From Hetaerina americana (Eukaryota > Arthropoda > Insecta > Odonata > Calopterygidae): a DNA stretch of 64,000 bases. The DNA lies in the NCBI GenBank assembly GCA_022747635.1, contig JAKTNV010000005.1, positions 48,327,013-48,391,012 of the forward strand, given 5' to 3'. A program made the translations under genes and the position numbers. The notes beneath the pieces were generated by a model. The model did not search any database, was not told where the DNA came from, and was given only the letters and a program-made list of their open reading frames with translations. This document shows positions 49,401 to 61,661 of the stretch, piece after piece; positions within the stretch are counted from its first letter, which is position 1, and the number at the start of each line of letters is the position of its first letter.

Positions 49401-49868
49401 TATAACGGTAAAGGTTCAGGAGTATTCTCTTTAGTAGGTTATAGATAGGAAATTTCACATGATACTACCTATTTTTACCCTTTTCAGTTTTTCCAGTATT
49501 TACCATAGGAAATATAACCATATCGTTTATATTTATTTCCATTCAGAACCGTGGAATGTACCTTAAAATTTCTTTTGAATAAATAGAAACACATTCCTAC
49601 AAATATCATTGAATATATTAAATTTGCATAAAATAATACTAAATGGAGAAATACCTGGTATGTTATGGGTGGCATCTAATTCATGAAGGATTTTGCCTTA
49701 AGTGCATCAATATTATGCCTTTGCTCGTGAGTTAAGTTATGGAAACTAAAACAATAAAGACAGACTTTCGTAAGGCGAATTCAGTCGCTAAACTATTGGT
49801 AACTTCATGACTAAACTCCGTGACTACATGATTTACCGTTGCTGTTTCAAACAAGATTTAATTTAGAC
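49401..49868. other. AT-rich noncoding DNA
   Basis: Nothing recognised between the two SINE fragments. Confidence 0.6.
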
Positions 49869-50055
49869 AGTCTCTGGGCACCTGTAAGTCCATCCTGGCT
49901 ATGTGATTTTTCGGGTACCAGATCTTCCTGGGAAACCATAACCGGCACAGGGAAACGAACTACCTTACCCTGATTGGGCCGTATTGGGCTTAGTACTGGG
50001 TGAACTCTACCATCACCTACAAAACCGACCTTCGGGTTGATTACTGTGTTTATTG

Positions 50056-50056
<1 letters not shown>
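49869..50056 (+). mobile_element. SINE family 1, 5'-truncated copy
   Basis: It starts inside the body at CTCTGGGCACCTGTAAG and keeps TGATTTTTCGGGTACCAGAT, GGAAACCATAACCGGCACAG and ACCGACCTTCGGGTTGATTA. The tRNA head is missing. The 3' end runs directly into a TA microsatellite, suggesting the tract grew from the SINE tail. Confidence 0.8.
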
Positions 50057-50119
<63 letters not shown>

Positions 50120-50147
50120 CACATATATATATACACATATATATGTA

Positions 50148-50180
<33 letters not shown>
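50057..50180. repeat. TA microsatellite with CATA interruptions
   Basis: A TA run of more than 50 bases is followed by CATACACATATATA-type interruptions and a second TA run ending near 50180. It abuts the SINE 3' end. Confidence 0.9.
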
Positions 50181-50182
<2 letters not shown>

Positions 50183-51364
50183 ACAGAAGTAGATTCTACT
50201 ACAATATACTAATTACTAAATACTAGAACATTTTTTGTGCCATTATTTCAGATGGGAAACTAGTAACTGGTGGCTCTTTTGATTAATCTAGTGTGAACAG
50301 TATATCTAATAGAAAAGAAATGAAGATATTGAAATTGGAGTTTTGAAAAATGAGGTAGTTTATGGGGATGTACTTGAATGATTAGAATCTGCGGGGTACT
50401 CATGTTCGTAGATATCATGAGTGGACGGTACAGGTTCAGGGTGACTTTTTTGCGTTCAAAATCAACAAAATTAAGCAATTTTACCCGCAGAATCTCTTTC
50501 TGTGAAATCTATGGTGTGGTTGGAAATTTCATTGCCCTTCCTTCTATAATTTAAATGATATCATCCGCATGCCTTAGTTAGAATAAGAGATCCTTTAAAG
50601 GGTTTGATAGAGCAATTATAAATTAATTTAAATTTTACCAAAAAACGTAAAATGAAAATATTGACGATGTAAGTACGGACTATGCCATTTTTTAATAAGA
50701 TATGGCAATTTTGTTAAAATGAGAGTCCTTGCCAATTTCCAATTCTATTCCTAATATTCCTTGTGCAATCATTAGATTTCAGGCAACACATGCTATAGCA
50801 TACTGTTCATAATTAGTTATTAATATAACTGAAATTTTATCAAGGTCTGTTTTTTTCACTCTTTAAATGCACATTAAAAAGAGACGTCAATACGCCCTCT
50901 CTGACACTACTCCGACCGCAAAAAGACGCGTTCCCTTCCAGCTCGTATCGGCGTCGCGAATTTTATCGAGCCCACTGTTTATTCTCTCAACTGGCGGGGA
51001 AGATGGTAGATAAAAGAGATTTATTGAAGCAAACCCTTTGGCGTAATTATTGTTACGTTTCCGGCATGACTCAATTTGACTTACAACGCCCGTATTCCAA
51101 GTTCATTTAAAAACGGACGGAAATGACTTCTTTTGGATAAATTATCAAGATTGTGATAGGTCAAAAAATAAAATCGCGAGGAGACAAAAACCCTGGGCTT
51201 TAGTCGTGCATTAAGTTTTCTCTTTGTAATAATATTGAACCCCATTTAGTTATTTCAGTCCATTGTTGTGCATGGGTAGTATTTTCTGTCTAAGTCAATA
51301 AATTCTTTACATTCACTGCCTCTTTGTGTAAATATTACTTGAATGAGGTTAAGAGAAGAATGCA
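50181..51364. other. Noncoding DNA with small CpG patch
   Basis: A CpG-rich patch at about 50880-51000 stands out from the AT-rich surroundings. No coding signal. Confidence 0.5.
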
Positions 51365-51930
51365 TGATCACGGGTTGCCAATCCGAGGACTGTTTCGCTA
51401 CAGCTCTACAAATTTCCCTGTTTATACTGACACTCTATTACGCATAGCTTCTGTACCGACATTTTCCATTACTCGCTTCTTTTAGGTCAAACTTACATTT
51501 CCTTATATTTCTGTCCCTCCACGATTCCTTCAATTACCTTGAGTAAACTCTCGTGCCATAGGTTATATTTATTCCATTCCTTTCTTTTTCTTGCCAGTTT
51601 TATCCACATGTTTTACTCTCAAAACAATCTAACAGGTTTATTCCCATTTATTATGATTTATTGATTTATAATTGATTGTTTGGTATGAGTGCCATCGTCT
51701 CCAATTCACTTTTCTCTACTCTTCCTATTTTCCAGCTCTCACATGAGTAGAAAGTAAGACTTAATACATCAAATCAAAGCGCTACCTTATTTCTATGCTT
51801 TTTACATATACCACTAGTAGTTAGTTCTTCTGGTAGCCTTTTTTGCCCTCTCTATTTTACTTATTATATCCCTCTAGCTTCTTCCATTACTATTGATACG
51901 ACTCCCTAGACATTGGAGATAATCTTCCCC
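51365..51930 (-). pseudogene. Fossil LINE reverse transcriptase C-terminal region
   Basis: On the minus strand from about 51921 the order of motifs matches the RT thumb and tail of arthropod non-LTR elements. These are DYLQCLGSRINSNGRS then RDIISKIERAKKA (family: YLGSxIxxDGxxxxEIxxRIxxAKxA), then in another frame FYSCESWKIGRVEKSELETM at about 51745-51690 (family: LYGCExWTLxKxxxxxLEAxEM), then LWHESLLKVIEGIVEGQ at about 51560-51510 (family: GHxLRHDxLLKxxIEGxxEG). Several frameshifts and stops separate them. The fingers/palm domain with YxDD is not seen. An ending near 51365 (QSSDWQP) is tentative. Old, inactive and unrelated in age to the better-kept LINE at 29-32 kb. Confidence 0.65.
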
Positions 51931-54900
51931 ATTTTGATTGCAAACTATTACCATAGTTGCCGTAAGCTATGTAAATTTTTATAATATTACAAGCATTCAT
52001 GAGACTGATTTTAACGTCATAAGTAAATAATATAATAAGTTAATCATCTACTTAAAATATAACCTAAAAATGGTGCAATATTTCTTTCCGTATCAATACA
52101 AATACGACCTAAGCTTTTCACCGTCATAGCAATTAAATACATGCAAAATAACATAATTTAACTTTTGTCAAATTCTAATATTTCAATTTGTTGACAAATA
52201 GTGAAATGCCGTATTTAATCAGCCAGTTTGGTGAAGAAATATTACTTAAATGAGCCACAATGTCATCGCTCCACCTCAGTCAATACAAGAGTGCATACTA
52301 ATGAAGTGCAATAAGTAATCATTCAAACAACACCCATTTAAATTAAAGTTGCTCAACAATCGCAGGTTTGTGAACATATTTTGAAATTAAAAAGAATGAA
52401 GAACACTGTTTACGACTTATGACCACTGATTGTCAGCTAATGATTGAACATGAGAAAGTTCACATGCGTCTCTAGCCTTTCCATCTCAAGTCTCAAAACG
52501 CGAAATGTTCACTCATTAACTCCAGACATATTGCAGATAAGTTTGCTTGGTTGGCAAGTAGATTCGTTGTTTTGCGTAAAGAGCCTTCGATGCTTAGCAA
52601 TGCAGGTCGCCAGTTGTTTAAATGTCTCGATGTGTTACATTACGGCAGCCTTGTAGGGTATTGGGGCTATAGAGCTACATAGAGCTTCGTATCCTCTCAC
52701 GGCTTATGAAACCTCGAGGTGTAAGCGGAACCAACGCCTGCCAGACTCGATATTCTCCAGCAGCTGAATATGTCTCAACGTTGCAATTCGACACGGCAGG
52801 AGACCCAACGAAGGAATAATGGAAGAAGATGTAGAGCAGAAAGGAGTTTCTCTCGTAAACAGAATCATACACCTATCAATCAAAAACTTAATTCCCAAAG
52901 AATGGCTTTAGGATTAAAGTTAATTACTTGTAAACTATAGAAAAACATGCATATGCATACGATTGTGTCTCTGCTGAAAAATGTAAATATATGGAAAAGG
53001 AGATCTGCTTGTCTAATGTTTTGCGCAAGCAGATACTTTTCCGAAAAAATACTTTTGAAAAAATAAATTTTGCGTGTCTATCTTCCCGGTTCTTCGTCTT
53101 TCCCACCACTTTTTATTTAACTATGCTTTGGTTACCATCGATCTTATTAAGAGGAGAAAAATACTAGCGTTCACTATAAAATAATTCATGACACATGACA
53201 TGGGTCTATTTAATGACAAAGCCGATTATATATAGTTCTAAACGTAGGCCAAAAGACATATCTACATTCAAATCACCCAGGTTCACACAAAAAATTTCCA
53301 TACCACAGAAACAGTAGAAGTTTTAGCAAAAAGTAGATTGAATATATCTGATAAGGAATCAAGGCTGTGTAGAATGTAGCCGAGTTTCCTACCTAAGGAG
53401 TTCACATTACCCGAGGCACAGGAGTGTTAATGGTGATACAAGGAATATAGAGCAATGTACTTGGAATAAGCTTTCTCCATCAAGATGAACAACTATAATG
53501 CCAGTTTCCTTATTAGTATTATCGTCATTGATGTTAAATATGAGGAAAACGATAAAATTAATAACAGTGTTTCAGATTTTCCGGAAAATCAGACAAAAAT
53601 AGAAATGGCTTAAGAATATCCACTCGTCCATACGTGTATACAATGACTCCCCCAAGTTGTCGAAAAGATACGGCAAAGGATATCTGAATATTATTAAATA
53701 AAATTAAAGTTTAGAGATGAGTAAATTATGTTAACATGCCATAGAAAAATTTATTTGATATTTTGTTGTAAGTTAATTTTCAAGATTATTGACTCTGTAT
53801 TTTATTTAATATATGCCTTGGTTACAAAATTTCAGATATTCTCATCCGAAGTTATGCGGTAATAATTCGATGCTAAGGGTGTTTTCATGGCAGCTGTTTA
53901 CGTATCTGCCACCTATACCTGCTTTTTTTCAATCCCTGGATCAATTTGCATAACAAAACAACTTAAATACTCGAATCATATTCGTATTGGGGATTAAAAC
54001 CTAGTGCCAACACTAATGGTAAACGTATTCTACTCTTTTTTCATTGTTTTACCTTCCAACTACACATTTTGAAAACGCTGAATACTTCAAATAGCTTCAA
54101 TATTTGTCTTTCCCAAGTTTAGTCCATTGTGAAAATGCAATGCAAATATTATCATTGAAAACTCATTTGAACTCTTTCGATTTTGTAAGAATAGGCGTTT
54201 TCAAGTATTTTTTTAAAAGTTCTTTCTTGCATTTTTTTAACAAGTAATCAAAGAACGCTAATTTTAGGTCCCAATCAGGGTAATATACTTCAATTTTCCA
54301 ACTAAAGGTTAAAACAAACTCGCTATCTGAATTGCGCATTACTGATGGAGAATTGATAAAATGTTTAGATGCCTTAATAATTCTAATTATACTTAAATTC
54401 ATCGTATGTATGCATCCAAGGTACAATGATTAAATTACTCTTTCTTAGAGTCAACAGAAATAACTTGTTTGGAATTCGTTATCATGGGCGTAATAAAGTT
54501 CAGCCGGTAAGTATTTGGCTACTACACACAAAATACAATTACACAAATTCCAGGTATATTTACGACCCGATGAAGTTAAAACGCAGGTCGTAAATAAAGA
54601 AGTGCCTGTATCTTATGTGGAAAAAGCAAAGGGTAATTGTAGATCCAGATAATTATCTTTTCAATTACATCACTTCATTATGGTTTCTTGGTTTGCAATA
54701 CCTGAAGGACTTCATTAAAAATCTTCTTTAATATCCAAAAGAGTTCGTAATTATTCGTCTTTTCCTCTAATGTTCATTAATTATATTAAATGACTTAAAA
54801 AGATAACAGGAAGTGCAAAAATCATTAATAGCGAATCTTGTAATGACGCACTAAAATATTTTACAGGGAAATAACTAAGTACCATAGAGGTAGCAATAAT

Positions 54901-54974
54901 TAATATTATTACAAATGTTTCTTATTAACAAAAGTGCATCGTTATATAATTCCAATCCTAGTAAATTTCATAAA

Positions 54975-55056
54975 AATCCATATAAATAAATAAAATCTAT
55001 ATAAATATAATATAAATCCACATAAATAAATAAACAGTAAATCCATATAAATAAAT
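54975..55056. repeat. Degenerate short tandem repeat
   Basis: AATCCATATAAATAAATA-type units recur about four times with variation (AATCTATATAAATA, AATCCACATAAATAAATA, AATCCATATAAATAAAT). Confidence 0.75.
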
Positions 55057-55840
55057 TGGCATTCTAACTAGCATCTCTATAGCCATAAAAAAATATTTGC
55101 TTAAATCGTGGTATTTCAAAATTTTGGTGGAATACTATATACTGCATACAATATAACCTGTTTTTGATCCTTTGAGGCATTAATGACATTCTTATTGAGG
55201 TTTTAACGACAACGCAGAAGTTGTGGGTCATATTATAGGAATATGACCAACAGCATTAGTTTAACTGAATGACGGACCTTCCTCATAATTTCTTGTATTG
55301 AAAGGTAGAGGAATAAGCAATTAACGCCATATCCTGTTTCACAATAACAACTAAAAAGTTAAAGGTATTTTATTAATCATTATAAACAACTTATTAACTA
55401 TTACGGCTAGAAAGAGCCATTATTTAAGTACATTCAGATGGCATATCATCTGGGCTGCAATTATGAAAGCCAAAAAAATATGACGGAGGGTTTGACGCAG
55501 TGATGGCCGGTGATGGCCTAATCAATCCTTGAGACCATAGTCCTCTTAGCCTACCTTGTAAACGCTTGAACAAAATTCATTCATTCAATATAATTTTCAT
55601 GTTTGCACGAGCATTAAGTATAATTGCGAGTCTCAGAACATGCCCAATGTACCTCTTTCCTTTGTATAGCTTTCGTAGATTTCCATGCTAAATTTTCCCC
55701 GTAGTGACAAATATTTGCTCAGAGACCATTTCTTATTACTCTTATAATAGAGACACTAGAAAATTACCGGTGAAAATATACCTGTAGTATTTCATCCTTA
55801 TTCTGGTTTCTGTAGCTACTAGAGAGTCCAGATTTGCTCA

Positions 55841-55890
55841 TATCTCGTACATATACGAGATATTATTATACGAGATATCATATACTCGTA
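55841..55890. repeat. Nested palindromes with TACGAGATA units
   Basis: TATCTCGTA at 55841-55849 pairs with TACGAGATA at 55854-55862 (4-base loop). TACGAGATA recurs at 55869-55877 and a near-complement TACTCGTA follows at 55883. Two alternative hairpins are possible. Confidence 0.7.
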
Positions 55891-56960
55891 TTTTAAAATG
55901 GGTCGTGTGTCATTTCTAATGTCTTTTAGGACCCACCGTAATTTAGATTAGAAATTCGTATGCATCTACCAAAATGACATTAACGAAAAAGTTTTCCATA
56001 TAAAATATACTCACGAGTCATTTTTTGCCAATTCCTCTGCAATAAGATGAATGCTTAAATCCTGTTCTTTCGCAATCAAAATGGGTTTCCTTTGCAATTA
56101 ATTCTGACATACTTTTCGTTCCTTGAAGATAATTTCATGTGAGGCCCTCCATAAATTTGTTCAGAATAAGAATAAAAAAAAGTAGCATTCATCGTTAAAA
56201 TGGCTGCTTTCACTTCCTTCTAAATATTAATATCTGTAGGATACACGTCGAAAACCAGTTTTGTTCAGTTTTTTGGATCTTTTGCGTGGAATTTAAATCT
56301 GCAAAGAGGCAATGGAATGAATAAACGGGGTTTTATTTACGCTTCCTAATTCGACATAACAAATTCTCACGTCAATAATGTACAAATAGTAACAATTTTC
56401 CATTAGATAATTATTCATATTAATAATCCATGACAGGTTACGGTGCGCTATATCATCTTCAAGCCCCTGCGGATAATGCAGTACATCAGAACCGGTCGTG
56501 GATTCAGTCAATATCTAGTGGAAAAGTGTTACTATTTGTTCATTATTATGCTCAAATACCACCAAATAACGCCTGAAACAACGCATTAAATTCTCACCTT
56601 GGCTGATAATGGGCTGTATTTGAGCTATGATCTAATACAATTGGAAGAGTCTATGGTATTCTAAAGTATCTGAAGAAGTTCATTGAATGAAATTGTTAGC
56701 CTACCACGCATGAACAAATCATAAAATCTAGGAGTAGCCGATGACAACCGGGCTTAAACGAAATGAATATCTTCTGACATAGTTTCCACTGCAGCAAAAT
56801 TCCGCATTACTTACATATTTAAGAGGAGAAAAGTACGTCAATGGCCAATACTTTGAATAATAACAACGCATAGTTAGGCATACGGGTACACTCTACTTGA
56901 GATTCAAATCGGGCGCATGTGGACTTAATGTGCATAATTTTACCTGTGGATATGAGACGA

Positions 56961-58510
56961 ACGTATGTACTCATATATCTTTATAGAGCAATTTTTCCCC
57001 GGCTATCAGCGGTTTCTTTCCACTCCAAAACTCTCTTCTCAGAAAAGCAATATTAAAAGCAGCGATGCATTGCTTCGTGGTTTACCACTACTGCCCTTCA
57101 AGCCCTTCCCTAAGATCTCCCCCATCCCTTCCCCACGTATTTCCCCCACACAACAACACGGCATCCTCCCACCATGCACACCCACACGTGCTTTCCTCCG
57201 TCCCTCACGAGAGCGTGAGCTCACCTTCTGTCTTTTCTCCCTTGCCCACTCCTCTCCCCTTTAATTCTCAAACCTTTTCTCTTCGTTACCTATTATCATA
57301 TAACTCCCCTCCCCACAGCGAAACCTATATCCAGGGAAAAATCTTCAAGCGTCAAATAAGTGTCCCCCTCCCCATTACACCCCATCGCCACTGGTGTAAG
57401 AAATGCTAACGCTAATAACCGAGGCATTAATATTCGCCCCGGCTCAAAAGTGTTTTACCTCTAGAGGAGGAGAAAGAAAGAGAGAGGGTGATAGGGGAAG
57501 GAGGGGAGAGAGAGAGGACGAATTCTGACCGCACTCCGAACCCCTCTCCCGACTGTGCTCTGTACGCGTCCCTTTGGCGCTTTGCTTGACCCGCAGGATG
57601 AGGGAAGTCGGATGGTGGAGGAAGGGGGGAAGTGTGTTGGTCGGTGAGAAGAGAGAGGAGGAGGGAGGGGGAAAAGGGGGGGAGACCTCACGCGGATGAG
57701 GGGTGGAGGAATGGTCGCGTGTAGGAAAGGGACTCTAAATTAAAAAGAAACGTTGAAAAAAAAATATGAGAGAGGTGGAGTGGGAGGAGGAGGCGGGATC
57801 AGTGCGAGGGAGGGGGGAAACAGAGCAATAACGATAAGGGGCGGACTCGGCGAGCAGCTCAACCGCATGTAACGATTCGTACGAGCATTAAGTTCCGCCG
57901 GGATTTCAGTTTTTTTCTTCCCTCTCTCTCCTCACCCGTCCTCAAGACTTCCCACTCCTCCCTGCCCCACTTGCTCCCCAGATTATGTATTTTTTCCACA
58001 TTTTCCGTTATCCCACCTCCCTCCCTCTCACGAGATGGCGTGCTTTCTAGCGCGCTGTCGGGATTGGGTGGGGGAGGAAAGGAGGGGAAGGAGAGACTAG
58101 GGGTGGGTCGCCGGCTCCGGGGTAGGCGGGGAGAACGGGAGGAATGAGTTGGCAGTGGGAGAGAAAGGGAAGAGGAATGATTTTTGTTTTATTCCCTTTC
58201 ATTTTGCTACCAGGTGAGAAGGGGGTGGAGGCTTTGAATACGGATTTCTTTTATAGTCGGAGGTAGAACTAGGGGTAAGGGAATAGGATAGAGGGGCGAC
58301 TCCTACCTCCCCGTCTCTCCCGTTCACCGCGACGACGGATAACACAGTACCGATCTCACCGAACTGACCACGCCGTGCGTCCCGGCACGCAAGCCGCCGC
58401 AAACTACCGGCACGGCGCCTCTGTACCCACTCAGTCCTCTCTGCCCTTCGTTCTAGGCATTCATCTATAAGTGAAGCGTATGCCGCTCGTCCCCGCAGTA
58501 TTTTTCACCT
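56961..58510. other. Largest GC-rich island, alternating pyrimidine and purine blocks
   Basis: About 57075-57410 is pyrimidine-rich, 57455-57860 purine-rich, 57900-58030 pyrimidine-rich and 58060-58200 purine-rich, followed by CpG-rich mixed sequence (58290-58450). ORFs of up to 114 codons are low-complexity and overlap. The size, CpG content and sharp edges suit a promoter island. A possible first coding exon lies at 58178-58214. Confidence 0.5.
58178..58214 (+). other. Candidate first coding exon with signal-peptide-like start
   Basis: ATG at 58178 (context GGAATGA) opens MIFVLFPFILLP and reaches CCAG/GTGAGA, a strong donor consensus, at 58214/58215. It sits at the end of the GC-rich island, where a promoter might be. 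The hydrophobic reading may simply reflect a T-rich stretch. No second exon was established, although the phase (one base over) would fit a join to 60244. Confidence 0.22.
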
Positions 58511-60242
58511 CGCTAAGGACGTTCCTCAAGATACCGTGGCCAAAAAACTTTAAATTTAAAAAATCTTTATATGAGGGCAAACCTATCTAGACTAGTTAAT
58601 AATTTAGATCCACATGTCCATAATAATCTCAAAAGTTCAAATTATTTTCTCTCAATCACTAATGAAATAACTGTCACGGAAACGATATTTTAAACTGAAC
58701 AATTTTTCTAACCTTTCAAGCCGCAATTGAGAAATTGTAGAATGTATAGAAAAATTCTCAGGGTTTTTAATTATTAATTCATACGTAAAACACACTGGAA
58801 CATATTTAAAATTAAATTTCCACAGCAAATTTACGGTTTATAGAATTATTTAAAATTTACAAAATTATATTATTAAGTGATTTCAAATATCGTTTAACTG
58901 AAATAAATCAACATTAGCGGTTGTAGATCTCATGCGGCCCACAGGCCGAGGGTACCACAGTACTACTTCTTCTTGGGGGTAAAGTGGTAACCAATGATCA
59001 TGTCATTCCTTTTCTCACCCGCGTCATTAGAAATAAAATGCTCAGCTACTTAATTTTCCTATAGATTATTATATATTCTACGCATATCCAAAAGTATTTA
59101 CTCTCGTGGTCAGATATGTCGCTGTTATGAAATCCTATCTGAAAGGGTTTCATTTCAGTTCTTTTATTTTTTTAATTTACTCGGCTAGGGGGTCGCACAC
59201 CATATTTCGCATGAATCATGAAATTCACGTGTAATGCATATAAAGTCAGATACTGGTAAGAATATTAATATTTATTTTTATACAAATAGCCTTCAACTCA
59301 ATACTGGTAGTAGCTGAATGAACGCAATTTTTTTACTTTTGCTCATCAAAGCTAATTATTCAGAGCATGGTGTATGATGACAGGAGATGATTGCATTTTA
59401 CTCATTTTTTTTAATAATATTTTTTCTCCAGCATTTATAAAATACGAAAGAGAAAGTAAAAATCTGAAAAATATTAGTCAATATCAAATTTTGATACATA
59501 GAGCAATTTAATTATCGCTGGAACTATTTATTACTGAAACTTTATTAGTGCGTATCCGTTTACAAATGAAAAAGCTTTATAATTGATTAATTAAAAAAAT
59601 TAGAATAAATTCATGACATACATTGATATTTTAAGTATTGATTGTTATTTAGAGTGTTATATATCACTTAATAGGCTAAAAAAATTTGATTGGTACAATA
59701 ATGAGAATCATATTATTGCGCTATTTTTTCAGTTGCTTTTGCGGCAAAAACTTTTTATTTCCATTTGAATAACCTTCAACTCGGGAGGTAAACGTACCGA
59801 TTTCACCAATTGTTATTTCTTTGAGCATTTTATAATACTTCAACTAATAGTTTTCATGCCACTTCATTAGGCCCGCGCAAATTTTAAGAGCAGGAGAATT
59901 TTTAACGCGATTCTCTAATCTGCTCACAGTTGCCTGATAGCAAAAAAACTGTATTTTCATGATACCTTCATTCCAATCCGTTGTACGAACATTGAAATAC
60001 CAGAATATTATGCAAACCGGGAAATTCCTTATTTTTCAACATTAGGTGCTAACTGATAAGGTGAATCGTGGACATTACCCTTCAATGAATGAAACGTTCT
60101 AGTAATTTACCATTTACGAAGAACGCTATTTTCTATTATTGTTCATTCCAATCTTGTTTCGCACAATGCTGCAATCAAATAATTAAAATCGTATTTTAAT
60201 TAAAACTCGTGTCGAAAAAATCAGAATCACCCATGGCACTAA
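58511..60242. other. AT-rich noncoding DNA
   Basis: Nothing recognised. Confidence 0.6.
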
Positions 60243-60340
60243 GTTATCGAGGAATCAATCTCTTCTTCCAAAAATAAAATCCCAGCCCCACCACCGCCTC
60301 CCTCCCAATCTACTGCCCCCAAACGTCGTGCCACTACTCA
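60243..60340 (+). other. Candidate exon encoding a proline-rich segment
   Basis: After a stop at 60240 the frame reads VIEESISSSKNK, then IPAPPPPPSQSTAPKRRATT, and ends at a strong GTAAGT donor (60341). Base composition shifts sharply to C-rich only over about 60280-60335, inside AT-rich sequence. The acceptor side is weak: a CTAAG/T at 60243/60244 lacks a pyrimidine tract. The protein-like Pro-rich/basic reading plus the donor make this the best host-exon candidate in the window, but it remains unproven. Confidence 0.3.
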
Positions 60341-61302
60341 GTAAGTCTAATCATCTATGCATAGTCTAATCTCTGGAGTGACATATTTATATACAAAAAG
60401 GAGGTAAGATTTTTATTCCGATCAGGCACTACCTTTTGGTCTGAATATGCTCATATAATTTAGTTTTTCTGTAAGACGGAGGAAGTTTAGTTATGATTAA
60501 TTCTTAATTCAATATTTAAAAGACTTATTCAACTGAAACGTTAACATTCTCATCTTCAAATTGACTAAATCATCATTATAATATTCCTTTTTGAATCTCT
60601 GTCGACAGAAAATAAGTGCGGAGAAAACATATATAAATTGTGATTAAAATTATATAATACTTTGTGGTAATATATATTTACTACTGAAATAACTAAATAT
60701 TAAATAAATAAAATATATGCTATCTAAGGTGTAACACAGATAAAAATCATTATGTTGCATTATGCCCCTGAATGCCGTTATGTCTGACAACGGAAGCAGT
60801 TTCAATTATTTCGCATGCTTTCAAAACGAGAAAACAGTAGATACTCAATAGTTTGATAAAAGATATATTAAGATAAAAAAGGCAACAATAAACACTTTGT
60901 ACCTATGGCAGTGTAGAAAAAGACAGCACAAATGTAAATTGTGGAATCAAATGCCAAAAGAGGAGGAAGAATGGTGATCCTTGTCAGAGAGTGCCCACTC
61001 TAAGTAGAAGGAATAACTAATAAGTAAAATAGCCGCAAGATCTAACAAATTTTCATTAAAAATAGTCTTTTTTAAGTACGTGATCGAAAAGTCTTAGTAA
61101 AAGACGAAATTTAAAACCAAGTTCTGCATTGAAGTTTAATTACTATGCTAATTAAAAAACAGCAGCAGTACATAAATTCGAATGCTCTTCTAAAGAAAAT
61201 GATGATAATCAAATGACATGATCTGTTAAAAGACTGATGAGTTATTACTTCTGGGCAGTGATAAGAAAAGTCTGTAATGAAATTGGAATGTAAATACGTA
61301 TG
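60341..61302. other. AT-rich noncoding DNA
   Basis: Nothing recognised. Confidence 0.6.
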
Positions 61303-61596
61303 ACTATATAATAAATGTGAAACTCCAATAGCCGTAAACAGTTGCTTTTCTAAACAAAGTAAAAATGAAATTAGTTGGCTAGCGCCACAAGTCAAGAAGG
61401 GGAAAAAGGTAAAAAAGGATAATGAGGTAGGTAAAAGGGGTAAAAGGTAAAAAGGAGAGGATAAGAAAGGTGAATACGAATACGCGTATTTCGGCCACAA
61501 AGTAGCTCTCTTCAGCGTACTGAAGGGTAATCGTCACTACAACACAAGTCGAAGTGAGAAAGGGTAAGGGCAATCCGAAGAATATATAGTGTTACA
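61303..61596 (-). repeat. Left inverted arm (terminal repeat) of the Penelope-like element
   Basis: Reverse complement of 62692-62984. Identity appears complete for 61321-61596, and the outermost 18 or so bases carry a few differences. It includes a hammerhead-like fold on the minus strand. The ORFs within it are mirror copies of those in the right arm and are not genes. Confidence 0.9.
61474..61520 (-). ncRNA. Candidate hammerhead ribozyme, left arm copy
   Basis: Exact reverse-complement counterpart of the fold at 62768-62814, with the same core (CUGAAGA and GAAA) and stems. See that entry for the pairing. Confidence 0.5.
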
Positions 61597-61607
61597 GAAG
61601 AATATAT

Positions 61608-61661
61608 AGAATGGTAGACAGCGTATTTGTAGCCAGCCACAAATACGCTGTCTACCATTCT
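61608..61661. repeat. 23-bp perfect hairpin at the dimer junction
   Basis: Arms 61608-61630 and 61639-61661 are perfectly complementary around the 8-base loop AGCCAGCC. The right arm is RT-derived coding sequence, so the left arm is its inverted copy. This is what a strand switch during reverse transcription, or snap-back repair, would leave. Confidence 0.9.

Larger units (their letters stand above)
51931..56960. other. AT-rich noncoding DNA
   Basis: No gene recognised; contains the small repeats at 54975 and 55841. Confidence 0.6.

Noticed and set aside
50000..50212. 70-codon Ile/Tyr-repeat ORF
   Set aside because: It is the translation of the TA microsatellite.
61111..61573. Minus-strand ORFs in the left arm, one repeated identically at 62715-62909
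   Set aside because: The identical peptides only reflect the inverted repeat of a noncoding terminal arm; the T-rich tract reads as Phe/Leu/Pro.
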